From Desulfobacterales bacterium (GTDB lineage Bacteria; Desulfobacterota; Desulfobacteria; Desulfobacterales; JAQWFD01): DNA of 64,000 nt. The notes under the pieces were generated by a model. That model saw only the letters and a list, made by a program, of their open reading frames with translations, made no database searches and was not told the DNA's origin. Shown in pieces: positions 28,701-35,573 of the stretch. Position 1 is the stretch's first letter, and every line of letters starts with the position of its first letter. The stretch covers positions 1 to 64,000 of the forward strand of contig JAQWFD010000011.1 in assembly GCA_028704555.1 (NCBI GenBank), in the 5' to 3' direction. The position numbers and the translations under genes were made by a program.

Positions 28701-30120
28701 GGGGCATAGCTTTGTTTTGCTGGCCTTCAATCTCGGGATAGCCAAATTGCCCCGGTGCGTTTGGCATATTTGGCTCAAGGCCGAGTTCACCGCTGGCTTG
28801 ACCATATTCGGCTATCTCGCTTCTTGGACGGATACCGGCGTCCTCGTTGGCTATTTTCCGGGCAATGGCATTTAAAGAAAATAGTTTACCTGTTGGGCTG
28901 GAGGCCGTTGAACCAGACGGACGTAGCGGAACGGGTTCGGTTGCGGGTTGCACTGGATCTATTTTAGGTTCTGCCGTTTGCCGGGAAGAAGTAAGCCCTT
29001 GTGCCACACCACCAAAGCCGCCGCCCACGCCACCGGCTGCCGCATTCTCAAGAACCTCCCACATATTCTTTTCTGTGAAAAGCTTCTCGTCGGTATTGGC
29101 AACGGTATTCAGGATGGACATAAGGCCCTGGCCAGCTTCCTGGCCCATTTCAGCAGGCATGCTTGTAGCGATCTCTTTTGCGGTACGTTTGAGCAGATTC
29201 CCGTTTTTGGAGCTGATAGCCCGCATGATCTTGCCGCCTGCACCGGGGATCACCTTATCCAGCCAGCCGATATTACCGCCAAGATATTCAAGGGCGGTTG
29301 AAACTGTTCCTGTAGCCAGAGAGGAGAATGGGGCATCTACGCCATGTTCATCCATGAGCTGACCATAATTCCCGCCTGCCTCCATCGGGAGAACTGCCGC
29401 ACCCATGCCGACCTGCCCGCCGAAACGCTTGATAACACCCTTGGTTACTTCGTCTCTGAGCTGTTTCTTGGCTTCAGCTTTGCCAACTTCACTGACCAGC
29501 TTTTTACCGGCTTCGGTAGCAATTCCTTTTTCAAGGGTTTTCTCGATGCTCTTTTTTAAAACGGATTCGGTCAAATATTTCTGGCTGCCTTTGGCAATAC
29601 CTTTTTTTAAGGCTATCCCTGCAAGGCCCGTTCCGGTTGCTACGCCAACTGCCGCCTCCACCATTGAGGGAACCAGAGAGCCGCCGGTTTCAGTTAACCA
29701 TGTGCCAAACTTGCCGAGAGTAAAATCATCAGCCAGATCCTTAAAGGAAACAGTAGCCGCGTTTTCCTGCGCCTCGGCCATGTTCCTTTGATAGCCCTTC
29801 ATCCCCCAATCACGAAGGCCCGCGCCAACTCCTATAGTCTTCTCTGCTGCTGAACCTAAGAGCCCTAACATGCCGTACCCGGTTCCCTGCAACTCATCTA
29901 ATCCGCGCACAGCGGAACCACCAAAACCCGGGGACTCTCTCGGGGGTGCTGTTGCCTTTGCGTCTTCCTGATAATCGGTCTGAGCAAGAAACCCCTCAAA
30001 ACTGATTCCCCGCTGCCCGATACTTGGATTATTCCGGTAGATCTCCTGCGCCAGAGTGTTAGTATCCATATCGGCAAACTGCGGATTTGCGGCCCTGAAC
30101 TGAGCGAATGAAAACGCCAT
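19762..30120 (-). CDS. Giant phage-type polyvalent protein (3,452 residues), C-terminally truncated
   Basis: A large polyvalent protein of the kind carried by phages and mobile elements and thought to be injected with DNA. In order: a Gly/Ala-rich hydrophobic N-terminus (about 150-360); low-complexity Pro/Gln stretches; an ADP-ribosyltransferase-like segment (about 1045, TIYRGAPKTQKSINAGDYVT); a ParB-like nuclease domain (about 1140-1240, VVNGHHRYELASRAGYPEL); a RadC-like JAB metalloprotease (about 1600-1700, YFVHNHPSENPKPSNEDVS); a zincin HEIQH (about 2012); a second zincin HEFTH (about 2225); a second ADP-ribosyltransferase-like segment (about 2345, HGSPNDITKS ... FGWGLYYTE); and a long helical C-terminus. 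It stops right after KGNRMHWTRGGGLAANS, where related proteins seem to continue, at the junction with repeat R2. Start has no obvious strong ribosome site. Domain names are from memory of motifs. Confidence 0.8.
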   Translation of the reverse strand: MAFSFAQFRAANPQFADMDTNTLAQEIYRNNPSIGQRGISFEGFLAQTDYQEDAKATAPPRESPGFGGSAVRGLDELQGTGYGMLGLLGSAAEKTIGVGAGLRDWGMKGYQRNMAEAQENAATVSFKDLADDFTLGKFGTWLTETGGSLVPSMVEAAVGVATGTGLAGIALKKGIAKGSQKYLTESVLKKSIEKTLEKGIATEAGKKLVSEVGKAEAKKQLRDEVTKGVIKRFGGQVGMGAAVLPMEAGGNYGQLMDEHGVDAPFSSLATGTVSTALEYLGGNIGWLDKVIPGAGGKIMRAISSKNGNLLKRTAKEIATSMPAEMGQEAGQGLMSILNTVANTDEKLFTEKNMWEVLENAAAGGVGGGFGGVAQGLTSSRQTAEPKIDPVQPATEPVPLRPSGSTASSPTGKLFSLNAIARKIANEDAGIRPRSEIAEYGQASGELGLEPNMPNAPGQFGYPEIEGQQNKAMPQRPTAFKAMPQRPTAFHGEVDRLAQMPTPAFIQDARAKIDLEEEQAGYRDRRSEDRMTVEKLRDIKLTAIDAARRLNIAKIPYRNTQLTEQETAELEQIIKAAEQAEADFLRAPGSQTPHEEQNRGFAQDILNPLKRAGSWEMPTVEMSTIGQAQPGLLNTLQTAPNQGATIPMSPSAPQAPYDPLIDEARPSVVEMPLEEPAQTQQPVKAEPTQTKKQKAEADYNTFVGTLSDEQIQSVKGLIVENPSSPGSQKLKIQKALAKVKTKPSVEERFTKAISALQTKEGKVDLKKLHAKAFIPKEDFTRLVSTLTAEGKIVSVDKNTVTYQPEGSKPADTKALQADSLRGSTLDDQGAGKVVGRVENAVEAEITPKTEPATKAPEKSSDPWEMTREEILQEAMAHNEAFLGGGLSSEEFSSRGERKSLLRKEWAKRFEDESLDEAAKKYAPVRRVKEIQKDIAALQKRIDKINENRKAPLSGGTRAKTTTANANAGKLIDNLKVLKQELLEAENQLKSDQPSDDRQAKKIDQQPMLNSLNPTGGIFEGYTPQVRMTAKLGDNITTLDKTSGKSPDEMITIYRGAPKTQKSINAGDYVTTNLQLAKDYGGGKVISLKVKMSDVLDDRTEPLGEEYIYRPVSAKTETAETPSAKPGKITTLPTESLSVDPERFQYKRYMGQGGAGSKLREVKKYNPELGGIISVWKDPADGKTYVVNGHHRYELASRAGYPELVVRYLDAKTAEQAKLKGALINIAEGQGSPEDAAVVFRKSDMTPEKLQQKYGVSVKGEIAKQGMGLSQLDESIFKKVEVGDLPRAWGVIIGEKLPDHEAQKALVQLLEKESKRRKNISTSLIEQLINDVAGVETKAEVQASLFGDVIKTRPLLMERAELRDYAIKTLSADKRLFGVAGDSSKGKRLQQAGNRLNLKKNKQISENAGKTADIINRLSGHKGPVSDALNQHAKELSDAKSISEKNAVKSRFLEAVRGAAEMEIGGRTGRVSEGNNRYDRGREFDSGTPEGLAEPIDLFGNTAPGQQNLFGDESGKQQKPKQASARRGGKQPLRQKQRSLFVEPAEAIQPELFPAFFEKRKPVFKPAPVPRNLQAPGRTRMATTGYIGHNSLVAKNAAEVASLLAHIRKSAQEHVFTVTTDKNGTILEIHRYSKGLRNSSQISPIELAGHVLNVPGASKTYFVHNHPSENPKPSNEDVSMVDKIGHILKTRDIELEALVIAGQKYRDITSWMNNSDEAIPPNARTVKLPVKERFLVSKKNNISINNPDKATAAFQKHEAKDGILFLDSQLHEVGFMPWPAGESKKTATGDIIAALEKANAHTYILKSDKPLTSTDRGAYVENLIADLRVMGINPLDIVEQGISFQDSGRIDFIGRERNANFDGLLSEDILYSYVGQKSKTADKSALAQAVEMEQAGEDMEAIRQETGWFLGMDDFWRYEIDDSKMKIDFGIKPHGGYAIGVGLEAKRQKLDRPLKLPDILEHKELFKAYPFLSDVGVSDRQMTDRSGEWNEKGNGIIWLNTDLHYYENAEAVLLHEIQHAIQGYEGFASGGSPEEAYQGTERADYIQETFKRLRKNPGNKEYSDSEVRKHAEKIVDSEHGRMKHYKHLAGEIESRDTSARMGLTAEQRKQTAPYSSQGISKQDAIIKFKSDGTSMSTQLTAAITKAAIKSMPIAKTWKITEKDGKLYIQTRKGYGFTIEAVDSVTENKIAFRAGYGRAKRADEVIEGAYQHDNRSISIVKGVGDKWTVGHEFTHFLEKSGILSPFDVKALEQRIKALTKQGKFKPESETNIGGEEDRARFVASALYDRGQPGVIRNIMRRIADIIDGFVNLFKRTSRGVIRDIESGRIMDSKGGVAVGGTAVAYQVSGWHGSPNDITKSKEGKFSTNHIGEGEGNQAFGWGLYYTESEAVARGYADTLGGNKYYFDNKELKAIVRKYIPGATTSDVAQIASVFKDGIPRKHIAYRSTAARQALSNAEINKMADEIEALPGARNLYKVTINKGKQESEYTFLDWDKPFPADKIDAVKSELQKADLPPEMHGVWTSKSFNTGRAIYHKITGLFMDGETSETEAEKQASLLLLRAGIDGIRYPVGSLSGMKSDKHNYVVFDENAVTVEEHIQYSTRNITPALSLLSDLKAKHPSSRVIQIVQGHIDNGGMRYLKRDVQEGAFDGLLRPEEIKILTSVADSDKDLAKYRAMDPVQYSVRALEKERMGEDKIGWWDMVKGIFTDTADRYQEGKTDFSAASKIFSPPLHHFDKIEAGGRMYKHTVGSKDDFYLKTDEMFADGQGGSYYGDMEALAKANPKEFKKLNQRWVDDDMNGNGYGMRYSDGKWRVFGKNKKQVAEFDSEEEAHSFRRGKELEDLREEGYSEDAIKVHAGKNTILDRGFETLMKPMRDLIARAKEELAEKHLGVKKGVNGKWVVYNTMNGQLQGGSFDSEAEAWDSVLDMPAVIEEDKTTGQKRVGFSVALAQMGDLRGHYFPRVRKSGAYVLTATKKGANTERHHFDIPAGVKIGNRMINLPAPMQIKTRQLEAKGYKVTWKKSESMPESIFDLIGQRLGFFEMISKGLEGVGVDAISTLRDMGLQGKWVDKEDSRDYILTGESAYRERYLDIFQEFGGKFRYVERHIRNGKIGYGEWTFEDAKGDIEQKIAQRIFEVEAINPDFVAKFQTEIATQIGNIFKARGARSHMIQRSEATGKDVVIGYETDAIQSIGQYIRGIAAGEAKRDLAINLIKDFTGTWESWTEYKERAGEGADWNDYKELCNERRIDPTRQKNAHNELLTFMKDVLRNQEQVDRIVGTMTGAAVLKYLAGRVAAPLVNLTALPTALVGTMHGIANVPFAKSFANITRAIKFYRTYRWGDKETLPADIKRLFEDIDKKGWLVAQYDREALTVLHSKVGRGYNKLIDLGMSMFAVTEQINRAASIAGTYLSVKDQMGHDEALELSKEVSDKANGEYSKGNRMHWTRGGGLAANS

Positions 30121-30133
30121 TAATTACTCCTCT

Positions 30134-31744
30134 TTAAAGTTTAACCCCGAACTCTTTTTCTGTCATCGCCCGCGCCTTAACCCTGTCCATGCCGGATTTC
30201 TGCCTTGCCTTGAGCCGCTCTCTGGCCGCTGCCACCTTGTCCCAAATCCCCATCTCCTGCATGACATACTCCAGATTTTCCTCATAAGAATAAGGCTTTC
30301 GAGTTTCCGGGTTTATTCGCTTTCCGGTCATGTCTTTAGCTTTTACCGCCGCGTCCTGCTGCTGAGTTTCGACAGTAGGTTCAGTCTTCAAGTTTGACAG
30401 TGCGCCGGTTTTAGCCGGGGTTTGCGTCTGCTCTGGCGTGACTGTCAGGCTGTCGAGTTGGTTTTTATCCAATATAAGGGCCGGGTCGGTTTTTGTGGCT
30501 GCCTCGTTTGCGGCTGCACTATCGGCCGGTTGCGCGTCCTGCCCCTTATAGCTACCGATGGTATACCCCCGGCCCCACTTATCCTTGAAGAACAAATTTG
30601 ATTCGGTTTTTTGTGCATCACTTGGATAAATATTAAACCCGCTGCTGTTTAAAATAGCTTTAAACTTCGGATCAATAACCCCGTCTTTATCCGACGGGAT
30701 TATGGTTGTTCCAAATTCATCCAGCGGAAAGCCTGCTGCTGTGAGCTTTGCCTCGAGGTCTTTTCTGGCGTTGGTCTCTGTGAGCTTTTTTTCTGCTGCG
30801 GTAGGGGTATTGGCTGTACCGCCATTCTGAGACTTGGCAATCAATGAATCATAATAGGCAATTTTCTTTTTATGTTCGGCAATGTCCCGGTCGATTTTTG
30901 CCTGTTCAGCCTTGGTCAAAATACCTTTTGCCTCGCGCTCTGCCGCAATCTGGTTGAGCTTCACTGTCTCCTGCTGAAGCTTTGCATTTTCCATCCGTAA
31001 GGCATTCAAAGCTTGATCAGATTCAAACGTCCGTGCCTTTTGGGTAGCGTCAAGTTTATCCAGCGCCCCTTTATCCTTCCAAGTTTTAAACTCACGGATC
31101 AGGGGGACCAGCTTCATCATCACATTGTTATCGTATCCGTTGGCCTGCGCGAACTGCTGTAAACCTTCAGGGGTAAAATTATTGCTCTGATACAATTTAT
31201 AAGCTGCCTCTGAGAGTTGTTTTTTCTCCTGAATACCACGGTTCTCTTTTGCCTGCGCCCCGACTTGCCCGATGGTGGACTGAAGGTCCTGAACGTCCTG
31301 CCTCGGGCTACTGACTATGTGTTGTATTGCTTGCGGAAACGTGATGTCCATTTTTCCCCGGACTTGCCAGATTTTGGCCAGACTGACACGCCGGTTCATG
31401 ATGGAATTGCAGTCCGGACAAATCGCTATCAGATTGCCAAACTTCTCGGTAATGGGTGAATATTCTGCCATGTCGCCCGCAGGAAATTTCGGAGCGCGAC
31501 ATCGAACGCAATAGATTTCCCCCGGCCTGCAGGGTTGCTTATTTTTTACCCGGCGAGCCTGAAGAAATGCCGCCAGCTCATGACCGAGAATCAGCATGGG
31601 GCGTTTGTCATCGCTGGTTGCAAGTCCGGTCTTGACCCATCGGCGGACGGTATTTTTATGAATACCGAATAAATTAGCGATTTCTTCTACCGTGTAGCTG
31701 CGGTGAATTTTAACAAGGCGGTGGTTGGGATGGCGTTTTCTCAT
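30134..31744 (-). CDS. HTH regulator N-terminus fused to a phage coiled-coil protein
   Basis: 536 residues in two unrelated halves. Residues 1-144 are an HTH protein: a MerR/HTH_17-like helix-turn-helix (YTVEEIANLFGIHKNTVRRW) and a zinc ribbon (C79-x2-C82, C109-x2-C112; YCVRC ... CPDC), ending QHIV. At residue 145 the frame runs into a ~390-residue helical, Gln/Lys/Ala-rich protein (EKKQLSEAAYKLYQSNNFTP, coiled coil about 250-320) of the sort that precedes large polyvalent genes in phages. The missing HTH tail (ESTKPTVNSDLR) is found in repeats R1 and R2. The ATG overlaps the stop of the primase-like gene by 4 bp. In-frame joining may be chance. Confidence 0.78.
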   Translation of the reverse strand: MRKRHPNHRLVKIHRSYTVEEIANLFGIHKNTVRRWVKTGLATSDDKRPMLILGHELAAFLQARRVKNKQPCRPGEIYCVRCRAPKFPAGDMAEYSPITEKFGNLIAICPDCNSIMNRRVSLAKIWQVRGKMDITFPQAIQHIVSSPRQDVQDLQSTIGQVGAQAKENRGIQEKKQLSEAAYKLYQSNNFTPEGLQQFAQANGYDNNVMMKLVPLIREFKTWKDKGALDKLDATQKARTFESDQALNALRMENAKLQQETVKLNQIAAEREAKGILTKAEQAKIDRDIAEHKKKIAYYDSLIAKSQNGGTANTPTAAEKKLTETNARKDLEAKLTAAGFPLDEFGTTIIPSDKDGVIDPKFKAILNSSGFNIYPSDAQKTESNLFFKDKWGRGYTIGSYKGQDAQPADSAAANEAATKTDPALILDKNQLDSLTVTPEQTQTPAKTGALSNLKTEPTVETQQQDAAVKAKDMTGKRINPETRKPYSYEENLEYVMQEMGIWDKVAAARERLKARQKSGMDRVKARAMTEKEFGVKL

Positions 31745-34290
31745 CGTTTACCTCCCCGAACTCCGTTGACACTTTTCCCGTTCGACAGAATGGAAACCGA
31801 TGAAACCGGCAAAACCGATTCCACAACCTCCACCTGCCATGCCTCCGCCGAACGGTTACCGCTGGCGCGGACAAAACGCCGGCCTTCGACAATGCGGCCA
31901 GAGTGTCGCCTGATCCACCACCCCAACTTCCGGCGGTTCATTTCACCCCGCTCGTCGGCAATGTCGCGAAGAACCTCACGCAAATCAACATGCTCATCAT
32001 AGGATTCCAACGCCTGCTTCACGGCGTCTCGCACCATGGCCGGTGTCTTACCGAATACCGATTGCCAGGCCGTCAGCAGGCGTCCTAACGTCTCCCGATC
32101 CGGGTCATCTGACATTGCCTCAAACACAGATACGGTCGGGTCGGCGCAGTTAAGCCACAAAAGCGGCTGCCGGCAAAGGTCCGACCAGTCGCCATACCCC
32201 GCAAGCGACTTGCAGATGGTCTTCGGCCTGCCAGCGACGATCCATGCGCGCACAATGGTCAAGGCTGCCGAAACATAGCGCCCTCGTTCCCGCAATACTT
32301 CGCGCACCAGATCAGGTCGCGTGAAACTTCGGGCCGCCGGTGTCTCGCAGCCAGGATTAAGGAGGATTGATATACAGCGCCGTGTCATATCCTGAACCGG
32401 TCCGACGTTATTGCCGCTGGAAAGAAACAAAGTGCGCGTACTGACGGTGGCGGTCTTGGAAACACCCAGAATGCGGCCGCTCATGAACTCCGAAGTCAGC
32501 ACCGTACACAGGCTCTTGTGTGCCAGCAGATCGCCGGTAAGATTGTCGAACTCGACCACGGCCGGCGACAGCATCAGCCCGGCGAGCAGCATCTTTCTGC
32601 ACTCCTCGTCGTCAGCCGGAAAGGTGGATGGAGTACTGCGCTGTGGGGTTGCAAAGGCCGCAATCAATTCACATAAGTAGGACTTGCCGGAGCCGACCAT
32701 GTGCGCCCGGACATGGAACATCGGCGCATGGGCGAGGCTGGGCCGGATGGTGGCGGAAAGCATCGCCACCAGGGAGGCCGCCAGATCAGATTCACTGGCG
32801 AAACTGAACTCCACGAGCAAATCTTTCAATAGCGTCAGTGCCGCTTTGGCCTGTGAACGAGTCGGGGTCTCAGGGACACAGAACGCCCGCGCATCGAAAA
32901 CACCGAACATGCCGGTAGCCGGATCATAACCCGCCGCTGTCATCAAGCTGCCATCGGGTCGCAAATACGGCTGACGCGCCAGGCCGTTTAATACCGGCAA
33001 ATGCGGATAGCTGGCCGAATCGAACAGCACGGAGGTATGACGGGCTGGAGGGTCGCTACGCACCCAATCCTTGCTACGGCCATCAAAGCGTTCCCAGGTC
33101 ACAGCACCCGACAACGCCCGCACCAAGGCCGGTTGGCTGATGTTATCCACACGGGTTTCGCGGGTGCCGGGGTCTGTCACCACGATCACAATCAGCCCGC
33201 CGCGCTGGTAGTGTCTGCCCGAGTGTGCCAGTTCTCGCTCGGCCGCATCCACCACACGATTCATTTCCCCCGCCATGACGCGAATAGTCGGCTTCATACG
33301 CGCCGCACTGGCCTCGATGTCGAGCACCCTCAATAAATCGCGGATATGCCGGTCGACACAGTGGCCGTGTTGACACTTGAAGCCACCGACAGGCCAGCGG
33401 TCGTCTGGCTCGAAGTAGGCCGTGCCACCGTCCGTTTGCCCCGTGTGCTCTTTTACCCAGGGACAGGTGATGTCGTGTTTACCCTCACCCAAAGGCACCT
33501 TATAAAGGCCACGGTTGCGCAGTGCGACCAGGACCGCATTTTCGTCCGGGCGCGGAATCCACACAGGATCGCCATCGGCCGGGCGCTCCTGCGCCGGACA
33601 CATTCCCTGCCGCCTGGATCGCTCCGCCCGCGCCATTTCGAGTTGAAGGCCATCCACCAGATCCTCAACCGAATAACGTAACTCGGGAGACCACGCCAGC
33701 ATTCGGCATGCAAACGGCGGTGTATGTTTGCCGTTAGCCGCCACCGGCAGCCTTGCCAGCCGTGCCCTTGGCCCATTGGCACCAGGATCGCACAAGCCGG
33801 CAGCGATAATGGCATTCATCAGGCGGTCCGCAATAAGTCCGTCGGTGAGGGGTTCACGAAGCAGATACCCAGCCTGACAGTTCCCCGAAGATGTTTCCAA
33901 CAACCATGACGGCCGCAAAGTCAGTCGCTCCATGGAAACCTTACTGCCCACATCATCAAGCATCACCGCATGGAGGGCATGAAAGCGAGTCTTCAGCCGT
34001 CGATATTGCCCAGACTCGTCAGACTTGAATACCGCCAGGCTGAAATAATTATTGGCGTCCGCCCGCAGGGCGGCTGTCATGTCGGCACTGCCCTGCCACG
34101 GTCTGCCGGACCATTTCTTTCCGGGTACGCTTGCGGGGTTGCCCGTGAAGCTGACCACCAACGGCCTCGCCGCTTCAAGATCTTCACCAAAAACTGCCAG
34201 CAGAAATTCACCATTGCCGACAAGGTAGGTTTCATCGGTTATGTCGGTTTTCACCGCACCGTGCGGAAAAACTGTCTCAGACACGTTCAT
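31741..34290 (-). CDS. Primase/helicase-like replication protein of the element
   Basis: 849 residues from the ATG at 34290, which has a GGGGGTGG site; the longer frame to 34374 would overlap the upstream alpA-like gene. The N-terminal third resembles RepB/primase-polymerase type domains (FHALHAVMLDDVGSKV, SGNCQAGYLL, ARLARLPVAANGK). The middle has a zinc-binding-like CPW..H and CQHGHC. The C-terminal half has a Walker A (AHMVGSGKSYLCELIAAF), an acidic Walker-B-like VVEFDNLTGD, and a SSGNN sensor-1-like motif, typical of plasmid and satellite replicative helicases. It probably replicates or maintains the excised element. AlpA immediately upstream supports this. Confidence 0.75.
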   Translation of the reverse strand: MNVSETVFPHGAVKTDITDETYLVGNGEFLLAVFGEDLEAARPLVVSFTGNPASVPGKKWSGRPWQGSADMTAALRADANNYFSLAVFKSDESGQYRRLKTRFHALHAVMLDDVGSKVSMERLTLRPSWLLETSSGNCQAGYLLREPLTDGLIADRLMNAIIAAGLCDPGANGPRARLARLPVAANGKHTPPFACRMLAWSPELRYSVEDLVDGLQLEMARAERSRRQGMCPAQERPADGDPVWIPRPDENAVLVALRNRGLYKVPLGEGKHDITCPWVKEHTGQTDGGTAYFEPDDRWPVGGFKCQHGHCVDRHIRDLLRVLDIEASAARMKPTIRVMAGEMNRVVDAAERELAHSGRHYQRGGLIVIVVTDPGTRETRVDNISQPALVRALSGAVTWERFDGRSKDWVRSDPPARHTSVLFDSASYPHLPVLNGLARQPYLRPDGSLMTAAGYDPATGMFGVFDARAFCVPETPTRSQAKAALTLLKDLLVEFSFASESDLAASLVAMLSATIRPSLAHAPMFHVRAHMVGSGKSYLCELIAAFATPQRSTPSTFPADDEECRKMLLAGLMLSPAVVEFDNLTGDLLAHKSLCTVLTSEFMSGRILGVSKTATVSTRTLFLSSGNNVGPVQDMTRRCISILLNPGCETPAARSFTRPDLVREVLRERGRYVSAALTIVRAWIVAGRPKTICKSLAGYGDWSDLCRQPLLWLNCADPTVSVFEAMSDDPDRETLGRLLTAWQSVFGKTPAMVRDAVKQALESYDEHVDLREVLRDIADERGEMNRRKLGWWIRRHSGRIVEGRRFVRASGNRSAEAWQVEVVESVLPVSSVSILSNGKSVNGVRGGKR

Positions 34291-34300
34291 TGCCACCCCC

Positions 34301-34543
34301 TTATTTCGCTGCTTTGCGAGCCGCTTCCAGCTTCGCAACCAGGGCTCGAACTTCTTCGTCGGTTTTCCCGGCAATGCGTGCCGCGTTGATCGCCGCTACT
34401 TCGTCGGAGGGCCACCCCACCGCCCGCGCCCCGAGGCTCACCGGCTTTGTCCATAGCCCTTGAGCAATGCGCAGATAGATCGTGGAACGGGAAAGCCCGG
34501 ATTGAATTTTAACGGTAGGAATCCTCAGCATGGTATGCGTCAT
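34301..34543 (-). CDS. AlpA-family DNA-binding regulator
   Basis: 80 residues with a small winged HTH: MLRIPTVKIQSGLSRSTIYL, then IAQGLWTKPVSLGARAVGW and PSDEVAAINAARIAGKTDEE. This is the AlpA/prophage-regulator pattern (sGLSRSTIY..i..G.FP..v.lg.ravgW...ei..w). In P4-like elements AlpA activates integrase or late genes. An AGGAG eight bases before the ATG supports the start. It ends ten bases before the primase-like gene, so they are cotranscribed. Confidence 0.88.
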   Translation of the reverse strand: MTHTMLRIPTVKIQSGLSRSTIYLRIAQGLWTKPVSLGARAVGWPSDEVAAINAARIAGKTDEEVRALVAKLEAARKAAK

Positions 34544-34756
34544 CTTAAAATCTCCTTAAATGGTAGTGGATTGTTAAGACGAAGCATAATTGGGCGATTT
34601 GGGCGGTACAATACCCGGACAAGGCTCAGGTTTACTGAGATATTTCCATATAATTCAGATTGTTGAGTTTTTTGGGGACGGCTACGCCGGGGTTGGTGAA
34701 ACGCAGGTTAGAGCGCGGAGGATCGCTAAAAATCGAACGGTTGTCAGGTGGTGGAT

Positions 34757-34788
34757 TTGGGCGAAAAAATTCCGCCCAACTTTTTTAT
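34757..34788 (+). terminator. Possible intrinsic terminator on the plus strand
   Basis: TTGGGCG, loop AAAAAATTC, CGCCCAA, then CTTTTTTATTT. It overlaps the stop of the minus-strand gene at 34785. No plus-strand gene feeds it, so it may be fortuitous. Confidence 0.35.
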
Positions 34789-35573
34789 TTCTTCATATGT
34801 TTACGGATGGTTTCAGCATCACGGCCATGGGCAACGTCCGTCCTGGCAATCTGTTGCGAGTACCAGACATCGGACATGTCCCGGCGTTTTTTCCTCAGGT
34901 TGCGGTAGGCTTTTTTCCAACTTTCGTACATAGCTTGTGTATCCAGTTTGCGCACTTCGCGCTTGGCGTTGCTTGGCGTATAGCGGTTATCTGCCGTGGT
35001 CGCGGCATCTACCAGCCGGCGGATCATGGCGCCATCAAGAGAATATGCGCCGTCGTGATATTTAATCAACTCAGCCAAGGGCACCATATTGCTTCCAGCG
35101 ACCAAGACCAACACGCCGTTGCCTTGCAGACAGAGCATCTGGCTTCGCTTGTTTCCGAAGGCAATTCCAATCTCCCACAAACCAGCGCTATCCCCTTGCT
35201 TGTCGCTGCGGCGTAACCCAAGGCTGGCCGACACAAACCCGCACACGGAATCTGGGCTACACTGCCACTGGTTCAACCGTTCGATGGGAACCTGAACCCG
35301 GTTGATATCACACCGCTTGTCACAGACGATGAACGATGCCGGGGCACCTGCCGTTGCGGGCAGGGTGTGCACCGGCATCACACAATCGCGCTCGCACCCT
35401 GGGCATATAACGCTGGCGGCCGGGCGCGCCTTCGCAATCAGCCGCTGTGATTTCATGGCCTTAACAGCTTCGCTCGGCCATTGGCTCAACTCTTCGCCAT
35501 TGACCAGAACCGCACCGCCCTGGCTGGCACCCACGCGCCCCAATAGCTCGATCAGTGCGGCTTGAGGCATCAC
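34785..35573 (-). CDS. Hypothetical protein with a Cys-rich zinc-binding-like segment
   Basis: 262 residues. A cysteine cluster at about 57-90 (CPGCERDC, then CDKRC) suggests a zinc knuckle; the middle has no recognised fold. The C-terminus is basic and helical (YESWKKAYRNLRKKRRDMSD, then ARTDVAHGRDAETIRKH) and looks HTH-like. The ATG overlaps the stop of the 406-residue gene by four bases, so both are translated together. No family recognised; a DNA-binding or sensor role is inference. Confidence 0.65.
   Translation of the reverse strand: MMPQAALIELLGRVGASQGGAVLVNGEELSQWPSEAVKAMKSQRLIAKARPAASVICPGCERDCVMPVHTLPATAGAPASFIVCDKRCDINRVQVPIERLNQWQCSPDSVCGFVSASLGLRRSDKQGDSAGLWEIGIAFGNKRSQMLCLQGNGVLVLVAGSNMVPLAELIKYHDGAYSLDGAMIRRLVDAATTADNRYTPSNAKREVRKLDTQAMYESWKKAYRNLRKKRRDMSDVWYSQQIARTDVAHGRDAETIRKHMKK

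Noticed and set aside
19762-31744. Complete prophage
   Set aside because: No terminase, portal, capsid or tail genes; only a polyvalent gene and the end of its neighbour are present.
34291-34374. Longer N-terminus of the primase-like gene
   Set aside because: It overlaps the alpA-like gene in another frame; the ATG at 34290 has a good ribosome site.
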